NCBI RefSeq assembly: GCF_001570545.1
Contig: NZ_BBXD01000008.1
Coordinates: 1 to 64,000, forward strand
Length of the DNA stretch: 64,000 bases
Source of the DNA: Herbidospora mongoliensis
Lineage (GTDB): Bacteria; Actinomycetota; Actinomycetes; Streptosporangiales; Streptosporangiaceae
Direction of reading: 5' to 3'
Below, piece by piece: positions 22,761 to 30,945 of the stretch. The notes beneath the pieces were generated by a model that was given only the letters and a program-made list of their open reading frames with translations, was not told where the DNA came from and did not search any database. Position 1 is the stretch's first letter, and every line of letters begins with the position of its first letter. A program made the translations under genes and the position numbers.

Positions 22761-23441
22761 GCGGACGACGATATGGGCCGAGAGGGCGCTGGCTTCTATG
22801 GTTACCGACGCGCCATTGGGCCTTTCGCGCCTGCTGTGCAGGCCGACGCGGTGCCCGCCAGGTCACGGCTCAGGACGATCGTTCCGCCGTACCCGATGTT
22901 TGACTGTCGGCCTTGCCCATGTCCGTCAACTAGCCGACAAGGCTGAGCTTGCCGACCGCCGTCCTCGGAGCCATCGCCCAGAACCGTGTGCAACCAGGGC
23001 CCGACGCGTCGCCGCCATGATCTGCATCGCTTGCTGGGCAGAGATCCGAATGGTTTCTCTCTGTTCGTTTGGTGGTTGGAGGAGGCCGTCGCAGCTGGGG
23101 TGCCGGGGCCACATGCGGTGAGTCTCTCCACTGTGGATGGTGATGGTCGTCCGTCTGCTCGGCTCCGTGTTCACCAGTCCGCCTGGACGCGCGGCCGGGT
23201 CGCGCGCGGGTGGAGAGCGGCGTCGGAGGATGCGCGGGTCTGACGACTCATCAGTCCTCGCGAAGCTTCCCCGTCAGGCCTACCTCGCGACTGGAATATC
23301 CCGCCGTAGCGCGGGCAGGCGGTTCCCGCCGGGAATTCAGCGGTTCGCCGTTCACCGCGCAGGTTGTGGTGCACCTTTCCGAGGGCCCGCCTATCGCTGT
23401 GGCCTGCGCGTCTCTTCACTGCCCTGATTCACGGAGTAACG
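22761..23441. other. Gene-poor region with a flavin-oxidase-like fragment
   Basis: No complete gene is visible. The only recognisable part is a fragment of a pyridoxamine-phosphate-oxidase-like protein near 23019-23243. The segment 23244-23441 immediately before the deaminase has no support for coding; a GGCGGTTCCCGCC inverted repeat occurs at about 23320. Confidence 0.5.
23019..23243 (+). pseudogene. Fragment of pyridoxamine 5'-phosphate oxidase-like protein
   Basis: The frame reads DLHRLLGRDPNGFSLFVWW then LEEAVAAGVPGPHAVSLST then VDGDGRPSARLRV. This is the N-terminal pattern of the PdxH family (Fxx WLxEAxxAGVPEPxAMxLATVDxDGRPSARxVLL). It then loses similarity and stops. The family is about 210 residues, so at most one third remains, and no downstream frame continues it. 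A relic; function lost. Confidence 0.55.
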
Positions 23442-24041
23442 ATGACTCTTTCCACCTCCTTCGGCGCGAGCCTGCCCGGCTGGTTCATCGCCGAGCTCGC
23501 CGACCTCCCGCAGACCCTCCCGACCGACGACGATCGCATCCGCCTGACCAACCGGCTCGCCGACCGTAACCACCGGGAGAACACCGGCGGGCCCTTCGCC
23601 GCCCTGGTCGTCGAGTCGGCTACCGGCCGGCTCGTTTCTGCGGGGGTCAATGTCGTGCTGGCGTCTGGGTTGTCGTCGACTCACGCCGAGGTCACCGCGC
23701 TTTCCCTCGCCCAGGACCGGCTCGGGGCCTGGGATCTGGGCGGTCCGGACCTGCCCGACCTGGAGCTGGTCGTCAACTGGCGGCCGTGCGTCATGTGTTA
23801 CGGCGCCACGATGTGGTCTGGTGTCCGACGGCTGCTCATCGCGGGCGACGGGCCGGAGCTGGAGAAGCTGACCGGGTTCGACGAGGGGCCGATGGTCGCC
23901 GACTGGGTCGACCAGTTCGCCGTTCGTGGCATTGAGGTCGTGGTCAGCCCGTTGCGCGAGGAGGCCATCGAGGTGTTCCGCGCTTATGGGGAGCGCGACG
24001 ACGCCGTGGTCTACAACGCCCGTAGAGGCCAGGTCATTTGA
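23442..24041 (+). CDS. Nucleoside deaminase, CMP/dCMP-type zinc enzyme
   Basis: 199 residues. Zinc-site motifs of the cytidine deaminase superfamily: THAEV (about 77-81, with the catalytic Glu) and PCVMC (about 110-114). The overall pattern resembles tRNA-adenosine/guanine-type deaminases (NHRENTGGPFAALVVE). The substrate could be a purine or modified base; the sequence does not decide. The start is an ATG with ACGGAG just upstream; an earlier in-frame ATG lacks homology. It appears to be transcribed alone. Confidence 0.88.
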   Translation: MTLSTSFGASLPGWFIAELADLPQTLPTDDDRIRLTNRLADRNHRENTGGPFAALVVESATGRLVSAGVNVVLASGLSSTHAEVTALSLAQDRLGAWDLGGPDLPDLELVVNWRPCVMCYGATMWSGVRRLLIAGDGPELEKLTGFDEGPMVADWVDQFAVRGIEVVVSPLREEAIEVFRAYGERDDAVVYNARRGQVI

Positions 24042-24181
24042 GGGGCTTGTGCAGTAGTACGCGTTGGGCGATTTGTGAGTACTTGTGCGCAGAGAGGGTG
24101 TCGGCCCCGGGCCTAACTTGAGCGTCGTCCGGAACAAGAACGAATCAGGGGTTTCCGGACAGCGACTCAACGGAGGAAATC

Positions 24182-24598
24182 GTGCGTAAGGTTGGCAAGC
24201 TGCTCCTCGGAACCGTGCTGGCCGGTGTCGTGGCCACGGGGGTTGCTGTTGTTCCGGCCGCTGCGGCGTCGGCTACCACGGCCTCGGCTTCGCAGGCGGG
24301 CTCCAGCTGGGACCGGTTCGAGCGGGGCGACGGGCGCTTCGACTACCGGTGGGGGAAGAAGGACGGGCGCTTCTGGCTCGACTTCAAGATCTGGGACCGT
24401 GACGACGACGACCGGGACTACAGCTTCTTCGACGTCTGGTACAAGGACAACGGCCGCTGGTCCCACTACAAGCGGTACAAGTCGGACGACTTCTTCAGCA
24501 AGCACCTCGTCTTCGGCAAGAACGTCGATGACTTCCGCGTTCGCGGCGGCTACGGCCACGGCAACAAGTTCGGCTGGGGTGGCTGGCACTTCCGTTAA
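24182..24598 (+). CDS. Small secreted protein rich in Asp and aromatics
   Basis: 138 residues with a clear Sec signal peptide (RKVGKLLLGTVLAG ... VPAAAASA, cleavage near 30-33). The mature ~105 residues are dense in Trp, Phe, Tyr, Asp, Lys and Arg (DRFERGDGRFDYRWGKKDG; IWDRDDDDRDYSFFDVWYKD) and end in GYGHGNKFGWGGWHFR. There are no cysteines. The composition suggests a compact beta-rich extracellular domain, perhaps binding cation or carbohydrate; I do not recognise the family. Start GTG with GGAGG upstream. An inverted repeat TCCGGAA/TTCCGGA (24128-24134, 24153-24159) lies in the leader. Confidence 0.82.
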   Translation: MRKVGKLLLGTVLAGVVATGVAVVPAAAASATTASASQAGSSWDRFERGDGRFDYRWGKKDGRFWLDFKIWDRDDDDRDYSFFDVWYKDNGRWSHYKRYKSDDFFSKHLVFGKNVDDFRVRGGYGHGNKFGWGGWHFR

Positions 24599-24613
24599 TC
24601 GTTAGACGCCCGA

Positions 24614-24985
24614 TCAGGCCGTGCCGGCTACGCCTATGAGGTTGCCCTCGGGGTCGGTGAAGTGGCCGACCACGAGGGTGCCCGGGGTGCCGTCGGGGCC
24701 CATTCGCCGGGTTCCGCCGAGGGCTTCGGCTTTCTTCAGTGCGGCTTCCACATCGGGGACGCCCACGTAGAACAGCACGCTCGGCCGGTGGCCCGGGCCG
24801 CCGCCGATGCCGCCGTTGAGACCTGTTGTGGCGGCGTTGATGAAGCCGTACATGCCTGGTTCTGAGATGTTCCGGCTGACGGTGTCGCCTAGCTGGAACT
24901 CCCAGCCGAACAGCTCTCGGTAGTACTCGCGTAGCTTCGCCGGGTCGGTACCGATGATCTCGAAGTGCACGACTGGCTGTCCCAT
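24614..24985 (-). CDS. Glyoxalase/VOC-family protein
   Basis: A 123-residue single VOC domain. VVHFEIIGTDPAKLREYYRELFGWEF at the N-terminus and FTDPEGNLIGV at the C-terminus are the typical paired half-sites; the His and Glu could bind a metal. Members include antibiotic-binding and dioxygenase-like proteins; the activity here is not predictable. It is divergent from an HxlR regulator across 60 bp that contain a perfect palindrome, so it is the likely target. Confidence 0.88.
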   Translation of the reverse strand: MGQPVVHFEIIGTDPAKLREYYRELFGWEFQLGDTVSRNISEPGMYGFINAATTGLNGGIGGGPGHRPSVLFYVGVPDVEAALKKAEALGGTRRMGPDGTPGTLVVGHFTDPEGNLIGVAGTA

Positions 24986-25008
24986 GGCTGCCTCTCCACT
25001 CTGGTCTG

Positions 25009-25023
25009 GTTGTTAAAAACAAC
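25009..25023. promoter_or_regulatory. Candidate HxlR operator
   Basis: GTTGTT-AAA-AACAAC, a perfect 6-3-6 palindrome in the 60-bp AT-rich gap between the VOC gene and the HxlR gene. Placed to control both divergent promoters. Confidence 0.65.
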
Positions 25024-25045
25024 TAACTAGTGTTTATTTGCAACT

Positions 25046-25678
25046 ATGTCAACGACTCGCAGTTATGGGGATGCCTGCGGGATAGCGCGTGCTCTCGACG
25101 CCGTCGGGGAGCGGTGGGCTCTGCTGGTGGTCCGTGAGCTGCTCCTCGGGCCGCAGCGTTTCACCGAGCTGCGCCGGGCGCTGCCCGGTGCGAGTTCGAA
25201 CCTGCTCTCCGACCGGCTCCGGGAGCTGGAGGGGCGTGAGGTGCTCCGACGTCGCAGGCTGGCGGCCCCGGCGAGTTCGTGGGTGTATGAACTGACCGAG
25301 CGGGGGCGGGAGCTGGAACCGATCGTGCTCGCCCTGGGCGGGTGGGGGCTCGGCTTCCCGCCTCCGACCGAGCCGACGCTCAGCGCCACCTCCGTCATGC
25401 TCTTCCTGCGGGGTGCCGCGCGTCCCGATCCCGACGCGCCCGCGACCGTCTGTCGCATCGAGCTCGACGACCGGGTGTGGACGGTGCGGGTCGCTGGTGG
25501 TCAGGTGCGGGTGGATCTCGGTGAGATCGCTGACCCGGATGCGGGGCTTCGCACCGACCCGAAGACGCTGAACGCCGTGCTCGACGACCTGAGCGCGCTC
25601 GATGCGGCCCTGGACGACGGAAGCGCCGTCGTCACCGGCGATCCGGCGGTGCTCCGGCGGCTCCTGCGGGTCAGCTGA
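25046..25678 (+). CDS. HxlR-family transcriptional regulator with C-terminal domain
   Basis: 210 residues. An HxlR winged helix-turn-helix (about 5-95: CGIARALDAVGERWALLVVR; FTELRRALPGASSNLLSDRL) is followed by an extra ~110-residue domain resembling an SCP2-like sterol-carrier fold (VCRIELDDRVWTVRVAGGQ). The extension may bind a lipid or small ligand. No ribosome binding site is seen before the ATG, so it may be translated from a leaderless or very short leader. It overlaps the 3' end of the opposing membrane protein by 8 bp. Confidence 0.88.
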   Translation: MSTTRSYGDACGIARALDAVGERWALLVVRELLLGPQRFTELRRALPGASSNLLSDRLRELEGREVLRRRRLAAPASSWVYELTERGRELEPIVLALGGWGLGFPPPTEPTLSATSVMLFLRGAARPDPDAPATVCRIELDDRVWTVRVAGGQVRVDLGEIADPDAGLRTDPKTLNAVLDDLSALDAALDDGSAVVTGDPAVLRRLLRVS

Positions 25679-25943
25679 ACAGGGAGTGGCGGTTGCCGCG
25701 CTTGTGGCGGCGGCGGATCACGGCGACGAGGTCGACGACCGCGATGAGCGCGAGAACGGCCAGGATGATGCCCAGGGCCAGGACACCCGCCATGAAGGCC
25801 ACCACGGCCAGGGCCGCGCAGACGATCAATCCGAAGGTGGCCAGGGCGATCCGCAGGGTGAGCGGGCTCTCCGGTCGTTCCGATGTGGGTGAGACGGTGT
25901 CCCAGAACCTGTCACGAACGCTTCTCGGATGTTCCTGTTTCAT
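25671..25943 (-). CDS. Small two-helix membrane protein, DUF6343-like
   Basis: 90 residues: a polar N-terminus (about 1-27), two adjacent hydrophobic segments (about 30-50 and 53-73, with IALATFGLIVCAALAVVAF and LALGIILAVLALIAVVDLV) and a basic tail RRRHKRGNRH. The layout resembles DUF6343 proteins of actinomycetes; the assignment is from memory of the pattern. Function unknown. It follows the histidine kinase unit on the same strand but as the last gene, 42 bp upstream of nothing else on that strand. Confidence 0.7.
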   Translation of the reverse strand: MKQEHPRSVRDRFWDTVSPTSERPESPLTLRIALATFGLIVCAALAVVAFMAGVLALGIILAVLALIAVVDLVAVIRRRHKRGNRHSLFS

Positions 25944-25985
25944 AGGCTCCCCCTTCCCGGTAACCTTCGAGAGATGCCCGATTCC

Positions 25986-27473
25986 TCATTCGTGTCCCAC
26001 GACGGTTTTGGAGACGAGCCGCTCGTCGACGAAGCACAACCGGTAGGCCTCGGAGGAGGCCGTCTTCGTGTTGTAGTAAGCGCAGTTTTGGCCCTCGGGC
26101 GGGGGCGGGACGTCGTCCGGGGGGCCGTCTCTGGTGAACGCGGGCAGCTGGGCGGCCGTGTCTCCCACCTTCAGTTTTTCGTACGAGGTCCGGTCCAGGA
26201 CCGAGAGCGACGAGGTGATCACGCTGATGGGGATCGTGAGCAGGACGATCCCGGCCAGGACCGCCACCGGGACCACCACGGTGTGCAGCAGGCGGCGTCG
26301 CACTTGCTGCCGGGCCCGGCCCAGTTCCATGCTGGAGGTGCTGGGCCGTGGGGATGCGCCGTCGACGGTGGGCAGGTCGGCGACGAGTTCGAAGCCGCCG
26401 GCCGGGGTCGGGCCGGTGCGCAGGGTGCCGCCCGCGAGGCGGACCCGCTCCCCCAGGCCCAGCAGGCCGGAGCCGCCCGAGGCGACGCCGGGCAGGGATG
26501 CCGCCGCCGCCGGGGCGTTGAGTACGGTGAGGCGCAGGGTCGTCTGGTCCCGTACGAGCCGCGTGTGGACGGCGGCACCCGGTGCGTGTTTGGCGGCGTT
26601 CGTCAGGGCTTCCTGGAGCAGGCGGTGGACGGCTAGACCGACCATGGGCGGCAGGCCGGCCGGATCGCCGACGCGTTCGAGGGTGACGATCATGCCGGAG
26701 TCGCGGGCTCGTTCGACGAGGGATTCGGCGGTCTCGTCCGGCGAGATCGGCTCTTCGTCGTCGGTGCGCAGGACGCCGATGATGTCGCGGAGGCGTTCGG
26801 TCGCGGTTCCGGCGGCTTGTCTCAGTTCGCCGATGGCGGCACGCTGCCGGGAGTCCAGCGCGGGGTCGAGTTCCAGGGCGCCGGCGCGTACCGCGATCAG
26901 GGTCAGTTCGTGGCCGAGGGAGTCGTGCATGTCGCCGGCGATGCGGGCACGCTCGCGGATGCGGGCGCGGTCGGCGACGGCACGCTGCTCGTGTTCCAGC
27001 CGGGCGGCGAGGCGCCACCCCGTGCCGACCAGTTCGGCGTATTGGCGGCGGTAGCGGCCTGCCAGCCAGGGCAGGCCGACGGTGAGCAGGAGTGTCAGCA
27101 ACTGCGTCGGCCAGCCCCACAGGTCGCGCAGGACGAGCGCCGACAGCGGCAGCCCGATCACCGCGACGGCGGCGAAGAACCACACAGCCGGGCGGGAGTC
27201 CGTCGTCCGGTGACCGGCCAGGTAGGCGAAGATCACCAGTGTCGTCCAGTAAACGGGCGTGAGCATTTGCACGTCCTGGAGCAGGCTCAGCGCAACCGGC
27301 ACGGCCAGCGCCGCCAGCGGCCGCCTCCGGCTCACCGCCACGGCGGCGCCGAGCAGTGGGACGCTCACCGCGGCTGTGATCACTTCGCGGCCGTGCAGGG
27401 AGGTCGCCGCCGCGACCGGAGGGGCGCAGGCCACCAGCCACAGCCCGACGTCGAAGAGACGAGAGAACCGCAT
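25986..27473 (-). CDS. NarL-type sensor histidine kinase with C-terminal exported domain
   Basis: 495 residues. The N-terminal half has about five or six membrane segments. A HisKA_3 dimerisation helix follows (RIAGDMHDSLGHELTL, phospho-His in MHDS), then a HATPase with N-box NAAKHAPG and G-box GGSGLLGLGERV. After the ATPase there is an unusual further membrane helix (LLHTVVVPVAVLAGIVLL, near 395) and a ~85-residue extracytoplasmic domain with two cysteines (GQNCAYYN, YRLCFVDERLV). It lies 4 bp after its response regulator. Signal unknown. Confidence 0.9.
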   Translation of the reverse strand: MRFSRLFDVGLWLVACAPPVAAATSLHGREVITAAVSVPLLGAAVAVSRRRPLAALAVPVALSLLQDVQMLTPVYWTTLVIFAYLAGHRTTDSRPAVWFFAAVAVIGLPLSALVLRDLWGWPTQLLTLLLTVGLPWLAGRYRRQYAELVGTGWRLAARLEHEQRAVADRARIRERARIAGDMHDSLGHELTLIAVRAGALELDPALDSRQRAAIGELRQAAGTATERLRDIIGVLRTDDEEPISPDETAESLVERARDSGMIVTLERVGDPAGLPPMVGLAVHRLLQEALTNAAKHAPGAAVHTRLVRDQTTLRLTVLNAPAAAASLPGVASGGSGLLGLGERVRLAGGTLRTGPTPAGGFELVADLPTVDGASPRPSTSSMELGRARQQVRRRLLHTVVVPVAVLAGIVLLTIPISVITSSLSVLDRTSYEKLKVGDTAAQLPAFTRDGPPDDVPPPPEGQNCAYYNTKTASSEAYRLCFVDERLVSKTVVGHE

Positions 27474-27477
27474 GACC

Positions 27478-28134
27478 CTATTGTTCGGGTACGAGACCTG
27501 CCTCGTAGGCGAGGATCGCGGCCTGGACGCGGTTCCTGAGGTCGAGACGGGTGAGGATCTGGCTCACGTATCCCTTGACCGTGCCCTCGACCAGGTGCAG
27601 GCGGCGGGCGATCTCGGCGTTGGACAGGCCCGCGCCGACCAGGGCGAGGACGTCGCGTTCGCGGACGGTCAGCTCGGCCACCCGGGTGTTGGCGACGGCC
27701 TGCTTCCCCAGCGGCCCCGCGCCGAGGCGGGTGATGACGCGTCGCGCGATGGCGGGGGAGAGATACGCGCCGCCTTCGGCGACGGCGCGGATGCCGATGA
27801 TCAGTTCGCGTGGGTCACCGGACTTGAGCAGGAAGCCGGATGCCCCGTTGGCGAGTGCGCCGGTGACGTACTCGTCTTCGGAGAAGGTCGTGAGCATCAC
27901 GACGGCGACCTCGGGGAGGACCCTGCGCAGTTCCGCCGCCGCCCGGAGGCCGTCGAGGACCGGCATCCGGATGTCGAGCAGGCAGAGGTCCGGGCGGTGT
28001 CGCAGGGCCAGGTCGACAGCCTGGCGACCGTCGCCCGCCTCCGCGACGACCTCGATGTCGCCGGCCGTGCCGAGGATGGCGGTCAGGCCGGCCCGCATCA
28101 GTGCCTCGTCGTCTGCCAGTAACACCCGGATCAT
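27478..28134 (-). CDS. NarL/LuxR-type response regulator
   Basis: 218 residues. Receiver domain with acidic pocket DD (8-9), phospho-acceptor Asp54 (LLDIRMP) and conserved Lys (LLKSGDP). The C-terminal LuxR-type helix-turn-helix (VAELTVRERDVLALVGAGLSNAEIA) binds DNA. It sits between the serine hydrolase (9 bp) and the sensor kinase (4 bp) on one strand, so the three form an operon and the hydrolase is a plausible target or signal-processing partner. Confidence 0.94.
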   Translation of the reverse strand: MIRVLLADDEALMRAGLTAILGTAGDIEVVAEAGDGRQAVDLALRHRPDLCLLDIRMPVLDGLRAAAELRRVLPEVAVVMLTTFSEDEYVTGALANGASGFLLKSGDPRELIIGIRAVAEGGAYLSPAIARRVITRLGAGPLGKQAVANTRVAELTVRERDVLALVGAGLSNAEIARRLHLVEGTVKGYVSQILTRLDLRNRVQAAILAYEAGLVPEQ

Positions 28135-28143
28135 CGCGCGCTC

Positions 28144-29553
28144 CTATCGGTGGCGTCTCAGGCTAATGGTGTGGACGAGCCGGGCGACCACCACGGCGGC
28201 GGCGGCCAGCGCGCCGGTGCCGGTCCAGATGACGACCGCGAGCCAGCCGTAGGTGATCTGGTGCAGCGTCCCCACCCGGTTCAGCAGGTAGCCCGCCACC
28301 TGGGCGAGACCGGCGAAGAACGCGATCGGCAGGGCGTAGGGGATCAGGCGCCACAATGGGCGGCCGGCCCAACGGCGGGCACGGTAGACGCCGAGGAGGC
28401 CGAGCCCGAGATTGAGCAGCGTCAGCACGGCCAGCCAGGGATCCACCGTCATGGTGAAGGGGACGGCGCCCTCGTCGGGGCGGCCTTCGAGGATGTCGAC
28501 CAGGGCGTCGGTGATGATCATGGCGTCGTCACCGGAGATCATCCCGGTGTTGGTGACGACGGCGATGCCGTATCCGCTCGCGGGTAGGAGGGTCTGCGCG
28601 GAGTTGTGGGTGAGCAGCCAGCCGGTGTGCCGGAGCCGGGGTGCTCCCCCTGCGGTCTTCCCGGTCCTCCAACCCATGGCGTAGCTGCTGCCGCCGACAC
28701 CGGAGGCGGTGTGGGTGGTCTCGATCGTTTCGTCGGAGAAGACGTCGTCGCCGGAGCGGTTCTGGGTGATCAGCCACCTGGCCATGTCGGCGGCGGTGCT
28801 GACGACGCCGAAGGAGCCGTTGATGAACCACTTCGGGTGAGAACGCCTGATGACCTGGCCGTAGGCGCGGATGTAGCCCTCGCCCGCGCCCGGGAGGTCC
28901 AGCGTGGTGTTCACCGTTTTCGTGGACGTCATGCCGAGCGGCCCGAAGATGGTGGCGGCCATGTGGTCGGCGAACGGCACCCCGGTCACCACCTCGACCA
29001 GCCGGGCCGCGACGGCGTAGTTGGGGTTGTGGTAAGTCTCCTTCGTGCCGGGTTCGGTGGTCAGGGGAGCCGTGCGCAGCATGGCGACGGCTTCCTTGAG
29101 CGTGTCCGGGGCGGGGAGCGTGAGTTCGGGGAAGGTCTGGTCGCTCATGCCGGAGGTCTGGTTGAGCAGGTCGCGTACGGTGATCCGACCGGTCCGGGAG
29201 TCGGCCATGGTGAACTCCGGTAGGTACTTCTGGACGGCGCCGTCGATGTCGATCCCGGTCCGCAGAACGGCCAGCGCCGTGAGCGACTTGGACAGCGACG
29301 CCAGCGGCATCGGGGTGTCCTTCGTGATGGCCTCGCCGCCCGCCGTGTGGCCGTATCCGGCGGTGTGGACGACCTGATCACCTTTGGTGACCGCGACCAG
29401 GGCGCCGGGCAGGTGGGTCCGCTCGATGTAGCCGCGCATGTAGCCGTCGACCGCCGCCGAGGTCAGTTCGCCGGTCCCGGGGGCGCTTGCGCTCGCGGGT
29501 CCCGCCGCGAGCAGGACACCGGTCAGAGCGGCGATCGCCGCGAGTCTTCGCAT
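28144..29553 (-). CDS. Beta-lactamase-family serine hydrolase with membrane tail
   Basis: 469 residues. Signal peptide (1-24), then a class C beta-lactamase/D-alanyl carboxypeptidase-like domain with nucleophile motif S86-L-S-K89, a Y-x-N motif in TYHNPNYA, and an HTG-type HTGWLLTHN. After about residue 365 come three or four membrane helices (LAVLTLLNLGLGLLGVY; LIPYALPIAFFAGL; WLAVVIWTGTGALAAAAVVV). It is thus a membrane-anchored extracytoplasmic hydrolase. It heads the operon with the response regulator and kinase, suggesting cell-wall or antibiotic sensing (inference). Confidence 0.9.
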   Translation of the reverse strand: MRRLAAIAALTGVLLAAGPASASAPGTGELTSAAVDGYMRGYIERTHLPGALVAVTKGDQVVHTAGYGHTAGGEAITKDTPMPLASLSKSLTALAVLRTGIDIDGAVQKYLPEFTMADSRTGRITVRDLLNQTSGMSDQTFPELTLPAPDTLKEAVAMLRTAPLTTEPGTKETYHNPNYAVAARLVEVVTGVPFADHMAATIFGPLGMTSTKTVNTTLDLPGAGEGYIRAYGQVIRRSHPKWFINGSFGVVSTAADMARWLITQNRSGDDVFSDETIETTHTASGVGGSSYAMGWRTGKTAGGAPRLRHTGWLLTHNSAQTLLPASGYGIAVVTNTGMISGDDAMIITDALVDILEGRPDEGAVPFTMTVDPWLAVLTLLNLGLGLLGVYRARRWAGRPLWRLIPYALPIAFFAGLAQVAGYLLNRVGTLHQITYGWLAVVIWTGTGALAAAAVVVARLVHTISLRRHR

Positions 29554-29706
29554 GTGAAGAACGCTAGGAGCGGGTGGGGCGGCCGCTCTGCCGACGATGG
29601 GATGGACCTCATCTGACTTTCGTCAGGTGAACTTTGGTTACCCGTGAGGTATTTGTCTGCTTATCAGGGGAATCGCGGCTCAGGACGAACATTCGGAGGT
29701 GTGATC

Positions 29707-30840
29707 ATGAAGGCGCTCGTGTACGAAGGTCCCCGGGAAGTCGTCGTCGAAGACGTCCCGGACGCCCGCCTGGAACGGCCCACCGACGTCCTGGTACGTG
29801 TCACCACCGCCAACATCTGCGGCTCTGACCTGCACATGTACGAAGGCCGTACCAGCATGGAGACCGGGCGGGTGCTCGGTCACGAGAACCTGGGCGAGGT
29901 CGTCGAGGTCGGGTCGGCGGTCGACCGGATCAAGGTGGGCGACATGGTGTGCCTGCCGTTCAACATCGCCTGCGGGCACTGCAAGAACTGCGAGAACGGG
30001 CTCACCGGCTTCTGCCTGACCGTCAACCCGGGCGTCGCCGGGGCCGCCTACGGCTACGCCGGCATGGGGCCCTACCAGGGTGGGCAGGCCGAGTTCCTCC
30101 GGGTGCCGTACGGCGACTTCAACTGCCTGCGGCTGCCCGGCGACGCGCGGGAGAAGGAGAACGACTACGTGATGTTGTCGGACATCTTCCCCACCGGGTG
30201 GCACGCCACCGAGCTGGCGGGGCTGCGTCCGGGCGAATCGTGCGTCGTCTACGGCGCCGGGCCCGTCGGCCAGATGGCCGCCTACTCCGCGCTGCTCAAG
30301 GGTGCGAGCAAGGTCATGGTCGTCGACCGGCAGGCCGACCGCCTCAGGGTGGCCGAGTCGATCGGGTGCATCCCGATCGACGACTCCCAGGGGTCGGCCG
30401 TCGAGCAGATCCTCGACCTCACCGCCGGTGAGGGGGCCGACCGGGGCTGCGAGTGCGTGGGGTACCAGGCGCACGACCCGCAGGGGGACGAGCACTCCGA
30501 CGCGGCGCTGAACAGCGTCGTCATGTCGGTGCGGCCCACGGGTGGCATCGGCGTGGTCGGTCTCTTCCTGCCCGACGACCCGGGCAACGCCGACGAGGCC
30601 GCGCGGGCCGGGAAGATCCCGTTCGACATGGGGCACTTCTGGTTCAAGGGGCAGTCGATGGGGACCGGGCAGGCGAACGTGAAGGCGTACAACCGGCAGC
30701 TGCGGAACATGATCCACACCGGCAGGGCCAAGCCGTCGTTCATCGTGTCCCACGAACTGCCGCTGGCCGAGGGGCCGGAGGGCTACCGGCACTTCGACGC
30801 CCGCGACGACGGCTGGACCAAGGTCGTCTTGCACCCCTGA
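29707..30840 (+). CDS. Formaldehyde dehydrogenase, glutathione-independent type
   Basis: 377 residues of the zinc-dependent medium-chain dehydrogenase family. Catalytic-zinc region NICGSDLHMYEGR and GHENLGEVVE; structural-zinc cysteines in IACGHCKNCENGLTGFC; NAD-binding VYGAGPVGQMAAY. The long insertion and GAAYGYAGMGPYQGGQAEFLRVP are typical of Pseudomonas-type formaldehyde dismutase/dehydrogenases, which use NAD without added glutathione. The start is an ATG with GGAGG 7 nt upstream. A dispersed repeat begins directly after its stop. Confidence 0.9.
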   Translation: MKALVYEGPREVVVEDVPDARLERPTDVLVRVTTANICGSDLHMYEGRTSMETGRVLGHENLGEVVEVGSAVDRIKVGDMVCLPFNIACGHCKNCENGLTGFCLTVNPGVAGAAYGYAGMGPYQGGQAEFLRVPYGDFNCLRLPGDAREKENDYVMLSDIFPTGWHATELAGLRPGESCVVYGAGPVGQMAAYSALLKGASKVMVVDRQADRLRVAESIGCIPIDDSQGSAVEQILDLTAGEGADRGCECVGYQAHDPQGDEHSDAALNSVVMSVRPTGGIGVVGLFLPDDPGNADEAARAGKIPFDMGHFWFKGQSMGTGQANVKAYNRQLRNMIHTGRAKPSFIVSHELPLAEGPEGYRHFDARDDGWTKVVLHP

Positions 30841-30945
30841 TATCTGTTACGGCTCCGCCTGGCCGGCCCCGCCCGCCGTCTCCGGCCCGCTCCGCGCCCG
30901 GCGCCAACCGGCCGTTCCCGGTGGCCCGCCGTCACGGGTCAGGTC
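30841..30945. repeat. Dispersed intergenic repeat, copy B
   Basis: It opens with TGTTACGGCTCCGCCTGGCC, continues through GGCGCCAACC and ends near CGCCGTCACGGGTCAGG. The same order of blocks occurs at about 61665-61765 (copy C), and the first block at about 22113-22140 (copy A). This copy lies between the dehydrogenase stop and the acetyltransferase, and covers the last codons and stop of the latter. Confidence 0.75.

Noticed and set aside
22802-23131. 109-residue minus-strand protein near the PdxH-like relic
   Set aside because: No family similarity, no ribosome binding site, and it overlaps the better-supported relic.
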